64,000 nt of DNA from Oryzomonas sp. (GTDB taxonomy: Bacteria > Desulfobacterota > Desulfuromonadia > Geobacterales > Pseudopelobacteraceae): the NCBI GenBank assembly GCA_031292255.1, contig JARLHN010000032.1, positions 1 through 64,000 on the forward strand, read 5' to 3'. Under the pieces are notes generated by a model. That model was not told the origin of the DNA. It saw nothing but the letters and a program-made list of their open reading frames with translations, and made no database searches. Within the stretch, counting starts at the first letter, position 1. Each line of letters begins with the position of its first letter. The translations under genes and the position numbers were made by a program. Shown here one piece after another: positions 51,523 to 60,810 of this stretch.

Positions 51523-52206
51523 TCACCGCTCCCCAAAGATGGCGGTGCCGACCCGTACCAGGGTTGCCCCTTCCTGGATGGCAGCCTCAAAGTCACCGGA
51601 CATGCCCATGGAAAGCTCCTTCATCTCAACGCCTGGAACAGCTTCCCCGGCGATCAAATCCGACAGCCGTTTCAATTCCGCAAAATAGGGGCGAGCCGCC
51701 TCGGGGTCGTCGAAAAAGGGGGGCATGGTCATCAACCCCCGCACCCTGACGTTGGGCAGCAGGGCGATGTCGCGCACCAGTTGCAACGCCCCGGTTTCGG
51801 TCGTGCCCGACTTGCTGGCCTCGCCGGCGATGTTCACCTGTACCAGTACGTCACAGCACCGCCCAAGCCTGCCCCAATGGCGGCTTATCTCCTCTGCCAG
51901 GGAGAGGCGGTCAACCGAGTGGACCAGCGTCACCAGCCCGGCCAGGTATTTGGCCTTGTTGCTCTGCAGATGGCCGATGAAGTGCCATTCCAGCGGCTCC
52001 GGTATTCCGGCCGCCTTCGCGGTCAACTCCTGGACGTAGTTCTCGCCGAAGATGACCTGTCCTGCCCGGCATGCCGCCACAACATCCTCCGGGGGGCGGG
52101 TCTTGGAAACCGCCACCAGACGCACCGTCCGTGGATCACGGCCTGCCTCGGCGGCTGCCTCTTCGATCCGCGACCGTATCTGGTTGAGTCGTTGTGCAAT
52201 CGACAT
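51523..52206 (-). CDS. yggS: PLP homeostasis protein YggS/PipY
   Basis: This is a 227-residue alanine-racemase-fold protein that binds pyridoxal phosphate. K35 in VAVSKTRP is the PLP lysine. FGENYVQEL, WHFIGHLQSNKAK and the terminal MGMSGDFEAAIQEGATLVRVGTAIFG (given in parts: MGMSGDFEAAI, VRVGTAIFG) fit the family. It helps keep free PLP low. It stands alone, flanked by repeat DNA upstream. Confidence 0.93.
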   Translation of the reverse strand: MSIAQRLNQIRSRIEEAAAEAGRDPRTVRLVAVSKTRPPEDVVAACRAGQVIFGENYVQELTAKAAGIPEPLEWHFIGHLQSNKAKYLAGLVTLVHSVDRLSLAEEISRHWGRLGRCCDVLVQVNIAGEASKSGTTETGALQLVRDIALLPNVRVRGLMTMPPFFDDPEAARPYFAELKRLSDLIAGEAVPGVEMKELSMGMSGDFEAAIQEGATLVRVGTAIFGER

Positions 52207-52317
52207 GGTTGGTTTTCCTGTTCCGGGCGGATTACCACAGCCGGAATCAAAAATAATAAGAACTCGTTCGTAAATAATTTTGTTCAGGTATCGCGCCCGG
52301 CTTTGGGGGAGATTTTC

Positions 52318-52383
52318 CTGGCCCGATTGAGTAAAACCGCAGGCGTAGCCCGGCTACGTCGAGGATTTTACGATTGAGGGACA
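52318..52383. repeat. structured dispersed repeat
   Basis: An inner hairpin GGCGTAGC-CCG-GCTACGTC (52342-52360) is enclosed by an outer GTAAAA/TTTTAC pair (52331-52336 and 52366-52371). It belongs to the same style of repeat as 32578-32596. Confidence 0.55.
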
Positions 52384-52412
52384 GGGAAAGATGCCCCAAA
52401 GACGGGATGCGA

Positions 52413-52991
52413 TCAGGGCAGCGCCTCGACCGTTTGCAGCACCTCGTATAGCTCGGCCATCGGCAGGCCGACCACATTGGTGTACGATCCGCAGATGGAG
52501 CGGACGAAATGTACGGCGCCCCCCTGGATAGCGTAGGCCCCCGCCTTATCCCTGGGGCAGCCGCTGTCCACATAGTCCAGGACCTCTTTCTCCGTGAGGT
52601 TGCGGAAGGCCACCTCGGTATGCACGCTCCGGCTCAGATGGATGCCGCTCACCTTGTCGAAGACCGTAAAGCCGGTAATGACCACGTGGTTCCTGCCGGA
52701 CAGGGCGGTCAACATGCGGAAGGCATCGGCATCATCCGCAGGCTTTCCCATGATGGCATCGTCCAGAACCACCACGGTGTCGGCACCGATGAAGAAGCGG
52801 CCGGCCGTTGTCCGCGCCACGGTATCGGCCTTCCCGCGTGACAGGCGGATGACGTGCTCGGACGGTTTTTCACCGGGCAGGATATTCTCACAGATATCCG
52901 CCGCCACCACCGTGAATTCGATGCCGGCCAAGGCCAGCAGCTCCGAGCGGCGCGGCGAGGCAGAGGCCAGAATGATTGCTCCATGTTTCAT
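52413..52991 (-). CDS. maf: Maf/YceF-type nucleotide pyrophosphatase
   Basis: This is a 192-residue Maf protein, a cytosolic house-cleaning pyrophosphatase for dTTP/UTP or modified nucleotides. ASASPRRSELL at the N-terminus, GADTVVVLDDAIMGKP (about residue 69) and DKAGAYAIQGGA (about 147) are the family motifs. It lies four bases downstream of a small membrane protein gene and is probably in one operon with it and the GlcD-type oxidase. Confidence 0.93.
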   Translation of the reverse strand: MKHGAIILASASPRRSELLALAGIEFTVVAADICENILPGEKPSEHVIRLSRGKADTVARTTAGRFFIGADTVVVLDDAIMGKPADDADAFRMLTALSGRNHVVITGFTVFDKVSGIHLSRSVHTEVAFRNLTEKEVLDYVDSGCPRDKAGAYAIQGGAVHFVRSICGSYTNVVGLPMAELYEVLQTVEALP

Positions 52992-52995
52992 ACGG

Positions 52996-53280
52996 TCACT
53001 TCTCCGATGGCGTATCCGAAGGGGGGGCTTTAAGCCCGTTGCGGGCTTTTTGCTCCGCCTCCAGATCCTGCCTTTGTTTTTGCCAGTCTCTTCTGCGGAC
53101 CTTCATCAGGATGAAAACACCGGAGATTATGACGATCCCCAACAGGATACTGGTTTCCACGCCGTTGACGATGCCGTAGATGAGCGACGCCACCCCCATC
53201 ATGAGCAGCATGGTTTCCAGCGACAGTATCCGCCCGACGAGGGAGATTTCCTGACGTTCCTTACCGCTATTGTGCGGCAT
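52996..53280 (-). CDS. small membrane protein (94 aa)
   Basis: This 94-residue protein has two membrane helices (about residues 23-40 and 44-61) and a charged, Lys/Gln-rich cytoplasmic tail. No family is recognised. The start overlaps the GlcD-type gene stop by 14 bases, and maf begins four bases after its stop, so it is embedded in an operon. Confidence 0.7.
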   Translation of the reverse strand: MPHNSGKERQEISLVGRILSLETMLLMMGVASLIYGIVNGVETSILLGIVIISGVFILMKVRRRDWQKQRQDLEAEQKARNGLKAPPSDTPSEK

Positions 53281-54670
53281 GCGGATTCTCCTCCCAGGGG
53301 AACATCTTGCCCGGATTAAGAATGTTGTTGGGATCGAGTGCGTGCTTGACGGCTTTCATGACCGCAATCTGGTCCGGGGTCAACTCCAACTCGATATAGG
53401 GCGCCTTGGAAAGCCCCACACCGTGTTCGCCCGACATGGTTCCCCCCAGATCGAGGGCGGCTTGGAAGATCTCCCTGATCGCTCCCTCGGCCCGTTCCGA
53501 CATGCCGGGTATCTGTTTGTCAATCATCACGTTGACGTGGATGTTGCCGTCTCCGGCATGGCCGAAATTGACGATGGGCACGTCGAATTTCTGCTGGATG
53601 GCCTCGATCCGCCTGATCACATCGGGAACCTTGCTGCGGGGCACGACGATGTCCTCGTTGGCCTTGTCGGGATTAACGTCCCTGAGCGACGGCGACACCA
53701 GGCGGCGCACCTTCCAGAGCTGCTCCGACTCGGCGGCGTTTGCGGCGGCACGGAACTGGACCAGACCCAATGGTTTGATTATATCATGAATCTGGCCTGC
53801 CTGTTTCTCGATCAACTCCCGGTCCCCGTCCACCTCGATCAGCAGCACGGCGCGCCCCTCGGGAGGGATGCCCAGGTTGAAACGGCGCTCGACGCATTGC
53901 AGGGTGGCATGGTCCATGAATTCCAGCGTGGTGGGGATGATCTTGCCGCCGATTATGGCCGAAACAGCCTTTGCGGCCCCATCGATGGAATCGAAGATCG
54001 TCAGCATCGTCTTTTTGGCGTCGGGATAGGGGAGCAGTTTGAAGATGATGCGGGTAATGACCCCCAGCGTCCCTTCGCTGCCGCACAGGAGCTTGGTCAT
54101 ATCGTAACCGACCACCCCTTTGTAGGTCTCACCGCCGGTACGGATGATGACGCCGGTAGGCAGGACGACCTCCAGCCCCATGACGAAATCCTTGGTGCAG
54201 CCGTACTTGACGGCACGCGGCCCCCCGGCGTTCTCGGCCACGTTGCCCCCCAGGGTGGAAAATTTGAGCGAGGCAGGGTCGGGCGGGTAAAACAGACCCA
54301 GTTTTTCCACCTCCTGCTGAAACAACTCCGTGACAACCCCCGGCTCCACCTCGGCAATCAGGTTCTCGGTATCGATGCGCAGGATGCGGTTCATGCGCGT
54401 GGTAACCAGTACGACGCCGCCCGCCTTGGGAAGGGCGCCGCCCGAAAAACCGCTGCCGGCACCCCGGGGGAAGACCGGGAAGCGTTCGCGGTTTGCCAGT
54501 TTGAGCACGGCGGACACCTCAGAGGCCGTTGCGGGATGTACGACGGCTGACGGCAGGAATTCCATCTGGGTGGCATCATAAGAGTAGCAGAGCATATCCT
54601 GCTTATCGGTAAGGACGTTGTCCCTCCCCACGATAGCGGCGAGTTCGTCAAGAATCCGTGAGTCAAGCAT
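53267..54670 (-). CDS. FAD-linked oxidase, GlcD-like (glycolate/lactate dehydrogenase)
   Basis: This is a 467-residue PCMH/VAO-type flavoprotein. The FAD-binding domain has FPRGAGSGFSGGALP (about residue 70) and GGNVAENAGGPRAVKYG (about 137). The C-terminal half has NFGHAGDGNIHVN and SGEHGVGLSK, typical of D-lactate/glycolate oxidase subunits. The substrate, an alpha-hydroxy acid, is probable but unproved. No GlcE/GlcF partner is adjacent. The ATG at 54670 has SD AAGGTG; a longer frame to 54706 lacks support. Confidence 0.88.
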   Translation of the reverse strand: MLDSRILDELAAIVGRDNVLTDKQDMLCYSYDATQMEFLPSAVVHPATASEVSAVLKLANRERFPVFPRGAGSGFSGGALPKAGGVVLVTTRMNRILRIDTENLIAEVEPGVVTELFQQEVEKLGLFYPPDPASLKFSTLGGNVAENAGGPRAVKYGCTKDFVMGLEVVLPTGVIIRTGGETYKGVVGYDMTKLLCGSEGTLGVITRIIFKLLPYPDAKKTMLTIFDSIDGAAKAVSAIIGGKIIPTTLEFMDHATLQCVERRFNLGIPPEGRAVLLIEVDGDRELIEKQAGQIHDIIKPLGLVQFRAAANAAESEQLWKVRRLVSPSLRDVNPDKANEDIVVPRSKVPDVIRRIEAIQQKFDVPIVNFGHAGDGNIHVNVMIDKQIPGMSERAEGAIREIFQAALDLGGTMSGEHGVGLSKAPYIELELTPDQIAVMKAVKHALDPNNILNPGKMFPWEENPHAAQ

Positions 54671-54718
54671 CGGCACACCTTTCGGAGAATTCCAATTCCA
54701 AATCAAAGCGGCATCTTG

Positions 54719-54849
54719 ATGTCATCGTAACTATTCAGCACAGTGCTGCAATCTGCACGTCTTTAACCTCCCCTCCCGCAAGGGGGGGGAGACTTTTCAG
54801 AATCATTTTAGTCACGTTCAGAATATGCTGAATAGTTACATGTCATCTT
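54719..54849. repeat. MITE-like element with REP core
   Basis: A 14-base inverted repeat, GTAACTATTCAGCA (54727-54740) and its complement (54826-54839), is extended on both sides by GATG-type matches and encloses a GC-rich REP-like palindrome (54767-54791). The length is about 130 bases with no gene. Confidence 0.7.
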
Positions 54850-54999
54850 TGATTTGAAACCGGAATAAGTTCATTTGAAATCTACGATACATGATTACCC
54901 CTCTCCGACGCAAGGCAGATTTGCGGCGATAGAGCCAACAATCCTGTTGATTACGCATACTTCATGCCGTAGAATGGGTTTCATTTAGGAGGAGACCAC

Positions 55000-56427
55000 G
55001 TGACCGACCTGCTGCTGATAACCGATGTGCCGCGCCTCAGGAAGATCTTCAACCGGCTCTCGGATGACAAGGGCATCACGCTGCGCACGGCATCCAACCT
55101 TGAAAAGGGAGGCGAGGAGTTGATCGCCAGGAAGCCGGCCATGGTCTTTGTCCAGACCCACCTCTCCGGGCTTTCCGCGGACATACTGCTGATGCACCTC
55201 AAAAAGCAGCTCGGCAGGAAGCGTAGCCGCTTCGTACTGCTTTGCTCTCCCTCCCAGGTCAGCGCCGATACCATCAAGCTCTACCACGGGCACATCGACA
55301 CCTCGCTTGACGAGAGGACGTTGCTGGACGCTGTCCGGCGTACGGTTGCCACCCTCACCCCCCAAAAAGGCCGAAGCGGGCTGGAAGCAGCCCTGGAGGT
55401 GGAGGATATCGTTGCCACGTCCGCCGCTGCCCAAGCCGCTCCGGCTGCGACGCAGAGTGCCGAGCCTGCTATCGAACCCGATCGGGAACCGCCGCCAACC
55501 CCGGACATCCTGGCCATTACCGGGCCGTCAGTCGATCCTGCCGAGCCGTCCCTGGTGGATCAGGGCATCACCTATGCCCCCCGCTCACGGGTCAACGTCT
55601 ACTCGGAGTTTACCAGTTCCTTCGACAGCGCCGTTGAGAGCATGCAGGAACCGGAACCGCCCCAGGAACCGGCTCGTCACCCGTTTTCGGGATGGGATAT
55701 GGAACACCTTGAGACGATCGAACCTGAAAAAAAGCTCTCCAAGCGTTTTTCCTTCCTGCTCTGGATAGCACCGGTCCTGGTCGCTGCCGTGGTCGTTACG
55801 GTGATCCAGAACCGCAAACCCCAGCAGAAGCCGGTCGCCGTCATCACAGTAAACCCACTACAGCAGGCGAAACCACTCCCTCAGCAGGCCGCCCCGGCAC
55901 TGTCCACGGCTGCCTCTTCACCGAAGCCGGCCGTTTTTCCCGCGCCCCCCGCCGCCCCCCCGGGAACGGGCAAGGATGCCTCGATGCAATTGAGCGACAA
56001 GGCCGTCCTGTCCGACATCGCCGGGGATCACAGCCGCAAGGAGAAGCCCGGTTCGGCCCAGGCAAGCGCCCGCCCCACCAGATTACCGGAGTTCATCCCC
56101 AGCTACGGCAAGGACAAGCAATACAGCGCCGCCAATCCTGGGTGGGAGCGCTACAAAGGACAGGTTACCGAGTTCAAGGTGTTCCGCGAGAAGGGGTCCA
56201 TCAAGGCTATCCAGGTAATCGACCGGGGCGGGCAGGGCGTGCCCGAATCATTCATGAAAGGCGTACTCCGCCAGGTGGCAAAAAAACCGGCCTTTATCCT
56301 GGAATCATCCGAGAAAAAGGACGGCTACGAGATCCAGCGCGGCAGCATAGCCGACAATCTCAAGGTGGTCTATTACCGGGACGAGCATGGGGGCCACCTG
56401 CGCGCCTTTGTCATGACGTGGCAGTAA
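55000..56427 (+). CDS. hypothetical protein with receiver-like N-terminus and one membrane helix
   Basis: This is a 475-residue protein of unknown function. Residues 1-110 look like a degenerate receiver fold (LLLITDVPRLRKIFNRLSDD, KPAMVFVQTHLSGLSADIL), but the catalytic Asp region is altered. A Pro/Ala-rich linker follows, then one membrane helix (about 250-270), another Pro/Ala-rich region (280-330), and a C-terminal beta-rich domain (about 370-475, YKGQVTEFKVFREKGSIKAI). The start is GTG with SD AGGAGG. It may be an envelope or motility-related scaffold. No homologous family is named with confidence. Confidence 0.65.
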   Translation: MTDLLLITDVPRLRKIFNRLSDDKGITLRTASNLEKGGEELIARKPAMVFVQTHLSGLSADILLMHLKKQLGRKRSRFVLLCSPSQVSADTIKLYHGHIDTSLDERTLLDAVRRTVATLTPQKGRSGLEAALEVEDIVATSAAAQAAPAATQSAEPAIEPDREPPPTPDILAITGPSVDPAEPSLVDQGITYAPRSRVNVYSEFTSSFDSAVESMQEPEPPQEPARHPFSGWDMEHLETIEPEKKLSKRFSFLLWIAPVLVAAVVVTVIQNRKPQQKPVAVITVNPLQQAKPLPQQAAPALSTAASSPKPAVFPAPPAAPPGTGKDASMQLSDKAVLSDIAGDHSRKEKPGSAQASARPTRLPEFIPSYGKDKQYSAANPGWERYKGQVTEFKVFREKGSIKAIQVIDRGGQGVPESFMKGVLRQVAKKPAFILESSEKKDGYEIQRGSIADNLKVVYYRDEHGGHLRAFVMTWQ

Positions 56428-56747
56428 TACCGGTTTCGAATCAAAGGTGACATCAAGGCGGCGTGGATTGGGGCGACGTAGGCGTACAGATAATTCTAAT
56501 AAAAACATTTGAGCCACAAAGAACACAAAGTAATATCAACAAGTTGCCCCACCAAAGTCATTCAACAAGTTGGTTCGAGTCTTTATCTTCATAAGCATTT
56601 GTATTTGCTTTGTGCTCTTTGTGTCTTTGTGGTTAATACTTGCAGTTTATAGGCCAAGACGTTGAGAAGACGAATTTGCAGAGCTGATTGGACCGCGAAG
56701 GCGCCCTGGAGGCCTCGTCAAGATAGCGCCTTGGTATGGAATTGGTA
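56428..56747. repeat. repeat-rich intergenic region
   Basis: This 320-base gap between convergent genes carries a CACAAAG-type inverted repeat (56511-56530 with 56608-56634) and a 20-base segment (56687-56706) identical to 32616-32635. No gene is seen. Confidence 0.65.
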
Positions 56748-57584
56748 TTACTGGTTGGAGAGCTTCAAATAACACTCCGCCTTGTAGAGACTGGCATCGG
56801 CCGCCAGGGGCGAGCCGGGGTTGGCTGTCAGGAAACGGTCGAACAAATCCAGGGCTGTGCGGAAATCGTCCTGACGATAGGCCTTGACCGCCTGGTTGAA
56901 CAGCTTCTGTCCGGTCTCCTCGCCTGATAAGGGAGCAGTAGATGCGCCCGGGGCTCTTTCAGCCGCCCGTTCCTCGCCAACTGTCCGTTTCGCCTTCTGT
57001 GGCCTCTCACTCACATTCTTATACTGCTCAGGCGCTCGCTTTCTCCGAACCCCGGCCTTCTTTTCGCGATCGATCTCCAATTTCTTCAGGTCACTGGGGG
57101 AAAGCTCCATCGTCTGGTCGCCTGAGGGAGCCTTGCCGGTTGCCGGCCGCTCTTTATGCTTGGACGGCAGCACCGCGGACGGCGCGGCCTGAACGGCACT
57201 AGACGCTTTTTTTCCGGCATGCCGCGCGGCCTTTTTCCTGGCGGATGGGGTCGGCCTTGCCTCGGGAGTTTCAGCCGCCGGCCCTTTGCCGACCGGAACC
57301 CTGAGGGTTGAGCCTGCATAGATGAGATTCGGGTTTTTCACATCGTTGAAGAGCAGTATCTGTGGATAGTAGGTACCGTGCCCACTGAACCTGCGTGAAA
57401 TACCGGAGAGCGTGTCCCCCTTCTCCACCGGCACCTCCCGGACCAGGATACCCTCCTTGCCCTGGCCCTGTTCCTCCGGGCCCGCCGGCTTGGGCGAATA
57501 GAGGTACTGCTGCTCACCCCAGACCGGCACGGCAAACGAAAAAATCAGCGCTGCTACAGCAGTTCCCCACGGGCATCGCGCCAT
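56748..57584 (-). CDS. exported LysM/TPR protein
   Basis: This is a 278-residue protein with a signal peptide (about residues 1-24, WGTAVAALIFSFAVPVWG), one LysM domain (about 52-98, VPVEKGDTLSGISRRFSG then NLIYAGSTLRVPV) for peptidoglycan binding, a basic low-complexity middle, and a TPR-like C-terminus (about 225-278, AVKAYRQDDFRTALDLFDRF). The start lies two bases after the stop of the long upstream protein, so the two are in one operon and probably act together in the envelope. A TolA/YbgF-like scaffold role is inference. Confidence 0.78.
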   Translation of the reverse strand: MARCPWGTAVAALIFSFAVPVWGEQQYLYSPKPAGPEEQGQGKEGILVREVPVEKGDTLSGISRRFSGHGTYYPQILLFNDVKNPNLIYAGSTLRVPVGKGPAAETPEARPTPSARKKAARHAGKKASSAVQAAPSAVLPSKHKERPATGKAPSGDQTMELSPSDLKKLEIDREKKAGVRRKRAPEQYKNVSERPQKAKRTVGEERAAERAPGASTAPLSGEETGQKLFNQAVKAYRQDDFRTALDLFDRFLTANPGSPLAADASLYKAECYLKLSNQ

Positions 57585-57585
57585 G

Positions 57586-60519
57586 TCAGTACCTGTTCCC
57601 CAGTTGATCTTCATAGGTCAGGACATTCTTGACCTGAATATTCGTCCCAACCCCGATGCCGTGCTTGACCCTGAACGAGACCTTGATGGCCCTCTTTTCT
57701 CCCGCGCCCAATTCCTTGAACTTCCAGAGGATATTCCCATTGGAGATGGAGCTGTTGGAAGGATCGGCGCCAACCAGCTCAAGCTGCTCGGGCCAGGTGC
57801 TCTGGAGTTCCACTGTCCGGGCCAGGTTGGAGCCGCCATTTGTGATAACCATGTCAAAGGATGCCACCTCTCCGGGCTTGAGCCGACCGTCACGGGCTGT
57901 GACAGCCATCTTCAGCACCGGACGGGAATAGAACAGGTGGGCAGAGGCGGAAGCCGAGCGAGCGGTGTCGCCTTCGGGCGTGAGGCTGAGCAGCACGTTG
58001 TCTTCCGTGCCGTCGCTGACGCTCCGCGGGGTTTTGAACTCTACAATGATAGAGGCCTCTTCCTTGGGTCCCAGTGGGCCGATCTCGGTGATGGCCGGCT
58101 CATTCGCCTGGTGGATGCCGTCGCGGTTGATATCGTGGTAGATGACCACCGTTTCCTGGGGCGACTTCAGAGTGGCGGCAATTCGATATTTCTCACTCAA
58201 GTTGCCGGTATTGGTCACAACGAACGGGATCGACGTGGTCTGGCCCGGAATGACCACCAGCCGTTCGGAAGCAGTGTGGATCGCGACGCCGTGCTGCGGG
58301 TCAATATAGGCCACGTTGGAGACAAAGGTAGCCGAAGTCTTGAGCGGGTTATCAACCAGTTCCGCACGGGTTGTCAGTTCCTGGCCGGCCAGGGAATCAT
58401 CCTTCAGGCGAAAGGCGACACTGAACTCCCGGCTTTCGCCGGACCTTATCTGCAGGCCGTCGCTGACCATCACGGATTTCATCCCCTGCTTGAACCCGGT
58501 GGCGGAATAATCGAGCGGTTCGAGTTGCGGGGGATAATTCAGGTTAAGGGTTACATCCTTGGCAGCCATGGTCCCGATGTTGAGGACGATAATGCGGTAG
58601 GCGACCTGCCCACCCGGCAAGAGGTGAGTCTTATCGGCCTTCAGCACGGCCCGCAGGAGCGGAGCGGAGGCGGTCATGGCGACTTCCCGCGACTGGCTCG
58701 CCTCGGCCATCAGGGTAGATGAGGCCTTGACGGGATACGTAATCTTCAGGCCATCAATGCTGGCCGGCGGGATCTCGAAACTCACGACCCCTCGAAATAC
58801 CTCGCCAGGGGCCAGTTTCGGCGTTTCCTTGATAGTCTTTTCGGGTGTGTCGGCTGCGGCGAATTCGGCCCTGAATCCAGCCGGGAAGGCAGATTCAAAC
58901 GCAAAGGAATCGCTGCCGTTGCCCCGGTTGATAACTTCGAACGGTATGCTGGTCCGGCGCGCGACCTCGTATGCCGTGGGTCGGGCCAGCAGGTTGAATT
59001 CGAAGCCAACGTACTGCCCCACCTCGAATCTCAGGACCTGGGCGTTTTCTTGGTGCTCATCTTGAGCGGCCTGGGGCGGCAGAGCGACCGCAACCCCCAA
59101 CTCCTTCAGCTTGGCGGCGGCAGTGATTGCGGCACCGCTGGCGGGATAGTTCTCGATGATCGACTTGTACTGGGCAATGGCCTTTTCCCGCAGCATCGCC
59201 TTTCCAGTACGCGCCTTTTCCTCTGCCTGGCGACTTTGAGCCTGGAGCAGCTCTTCCGCCTTGGCGGCAGCCGCTTGCTGCTGCGCCGCGCTCGCTTCGG
59301 CGGCGCTGGCGGCCTCGGCGGCTGCACGCTCTTCTTCGGCCTTCTTTTTCGCCAGATGTTCGCGTTCGGCCGCTACCGCCGCCTGACGTTGCAGCGCAGC
59401 CTTTTCAGCCGCCAGCTTTTCCAGCTCAGCCGTTTCTGCGGCCTTCTCGGCAGCCATACGCTCCTGATCGGACTTCCGCTTTGCAAGGCGTTCTTTTTCA
59501 GCCTGCTGACGGGTAAGCTGTTCCTTGGCCTCCTGTTCCGAGGCCAGCCGTTCCTGCTCCGCCTTTTCCGAGGCTATGCGCTCCTGCTCGGACGTCAGCT
59601 TTGCAAGGCGCTCTTTTTCAGCCTGCTGGCGGGCAAGCTGTTCCTTGGCCTCCTGTTCCGAGGCCATCCGTTCCTGCTCCGCCTTTTCCGAAGCTATGCG
59701 CTCCTGCTCGGACTTCAGCTTTGCAAGGCGCTCTTTTTCAGCCTGCTGCTTGGCTAACTGTTCCCCGGCAGCCTGTTCCTTTGCCTGCTGTTCCTGTTCG
59801 ATCTTCTCGGTGGCTTGGCGCTCCTGATCCGCCTGCTGCTTGGCAAGACGTTCCTTCTCGGCCTGCTGCTTGGCAAGTTGCTCCCTGGCCGCCTGTTCCT
59901 TTGCCTGCTGCTCCTGTTCGACCTTCTCGGCACCCTGGCGTTCCTGATCCGCCTGCTGCTTGGCAAGCTCGGCCTTTGCCGCCTGTTCTTTCGCCTGCTG
60001 CTCCTGTTCTGCCTTCAGGGCGGCTTGGCGTTTTTGCTCGGCCTGCTGCTCGGCAGACTGCACGGCGGGCTGTTCCGCTTCCGGCTGCACCGTCGGGGCT
60101 TGGGCCTGTTTGGCAGCCGCTTCGCCGATCGGCAGCGTTTCTCCCTTGTCGTAGCGGTCCACTAAAGCGAGGAGTTCATCCTCCACGGTCGCCCTCAAGG
60201 GGTTATCGGGGTATTCCTTGGCGAACTGCGACATATAGCGGGCAGCATCCCGCTGATCGCCGTTTTTGTAATAGGAGCGGGCCAGCCAGAAGATGGTCAT
60301 ATCACGCAGGGGGGAGTCGGGATACTTTTGCAGCACCTCGTTCATCCTCTTGATAGCGGTGGCGTAATTCTTTTGTTGGTAGGCGTTGAAGCCCGACATG
60401 AAGATCTGCGAGTCTTCGGTTTCCAGACAGAACCCGGGAGGGACAATGAGAGATGAAATAATTGCCACTACGAGGAAAAACCGAAACAGGATATTGCGGC
60501 AAAATTTCATTGAAATCAC
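57586..60519 (-). CDS. 977-aa exported TPR/coiled-coil/DUF11-like protein
   Basis: This protein has a signal peptide (about residues 8-31), a TPR region (about 35-110, YQQKNYATAIKRMNEVLQKY), a very long charged coiled coil (about 130-460) built of AEQE-, AKQQ- and KERLA-type repeats, and a C-terminal half (about 490-977) of tandem immunoglobulin-like, DUF11-type beta domains. The coiled coil resembles TolA domain II. DNA units of 120 bases repeat nearly exactly at about 59487-59727. The start is the GTG at 60519, with AGAGG eight bases before it. It may bridge inner and outer membranes or form a cell-surface structure. The function is not known. Confidence 0.7.
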   Translation of the reverse strand: MISMKFCRNILFRFFLVVAIISSLIVPPGFCLETEDSQIFMSGFNAYQQKNYATAIKRMNEVLQKYPDSPLRDMTIFWLARSYYKNGDQRDAARYMSQFAKEYPDNPLRATVEDELLALVDRYDKGETLPIGEAAAKQAQAPTVQPEAEQPAVQSAEQQAEQKRQAALKAEQEQQAKEQAAKAELAKQQADQERQGAEKVEQEQQAKEQAAREQLAKQQAEKERLAKQQADQERQATEKIEQEQQAKEQAAGEQLAKQQAEKERLAKLKSEQERIASEKAEQERMASEQEAKEQLARQQAEKERLAKLTSEQERIASEKAEQERLASEQEAKEQLTRQQAEKERLAKRKSDQERMAAEKAAETAELEKLAAEKAALQRQAAVAAEREHLAKKKAEEERAAAEAASAAEASAAQQQAAAAKAEELLQAQSRQAEEKARTGKAMLREKAIAQYKSIIENYPASGAAITAAAKLKELGVAVALPPQAAQDEHQENAQVLRFEVGQYVGFEFNLLARPTAYEVARRTSIPFEVINRGNGSDSFAFESAFPAGFRAEFAAADTPEKTIKETPKLAPGEVFRGVVSFEIPPASIDGLKITYPVKASSTLMAEASQSREVAMTASAPLLRAVLKADKTHLLPGGQVAYRIIVLNIGTMAAKDVTLNLNYPPQLEPLDYSATGFKQGMKSVMVSDGLQIRSGESREFSVAFRLKDDSLAGQELTTRAELVDNPLKTSATFVSNVAYIDPQHGVAIHTASERLVVIPGQTTSIPFVVTNTGNLSEKYRIAATLKSPQETVVIYHDINRDGIHQANEPAITEIGPLGPKEEASIIVEFKTPRSVSDGTEDNVLLSLTPEGDTARSASASAHLFYSRPVLKMAVTARDGRLKPGEVASFDMVITNGGSNLARTVELQSTWPEQLELVGADPSNSSISNGNILWKFKELGAGEKRAIKVSFRVKHGIGVGTNIQVKNVLTYEDQLGNRY
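59487..59727. repeat. 120-base tandem repeats in the coiled-coil gene
   Basis: Two near-identical 120-base units (40 codons each) lie in tandem, with more divergent copies on both sides up to about 60050. They encode the KERLAK/SEQERIASEKAEQER pattern. Such repeats can expand or shrink in frame. Confidence 0.7.
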
Positions 60520-60810
60520 GGAATTAACCTCTTCTTAGCCGACACGCGATGCAATGGCGCACGGAGAGCTGCAATATGTCAGGTAAAATAGGCTTTTAGA
60601 TAGCATCTCTCCGTGGCCTTGTCAACGAAAGAAAAGGTTATTTCCATGTGTTAGGCGGTTCCTTGCGGCAGAAAGCTGAACACGACTCTGCCGGTCGGGA
60701 ATATAATTTTAAGGATAGGAGCCGATCATTTAGGCAGATGCATTCAAAGGTTTGTGCAACGCTCACTTAAAAAGTTGAGCTTTGCATTCATCCCGTAAGC
60801 CGCTAGTATT
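60520..60810. other. intergenic region before uvrC
   Basis: This 291-base region between divergent genes holds no recognised gene. Both promoters should be here, but no consensus pair could be fixed with confidence. Confidence 0.35.

Noticed and set aside
53270-54550. Long plus-strand open frame opposite the GlcD-type gene
   Set aside because: It mirrors the codon phase of a clearly recognised flavoprotein gene, has no SD or family match, and is typical of high-GC antisense shadows. The same applies to long frames opposite ftsA (25156-26406), murC (21016-22548) and uvrC (61210-62865).
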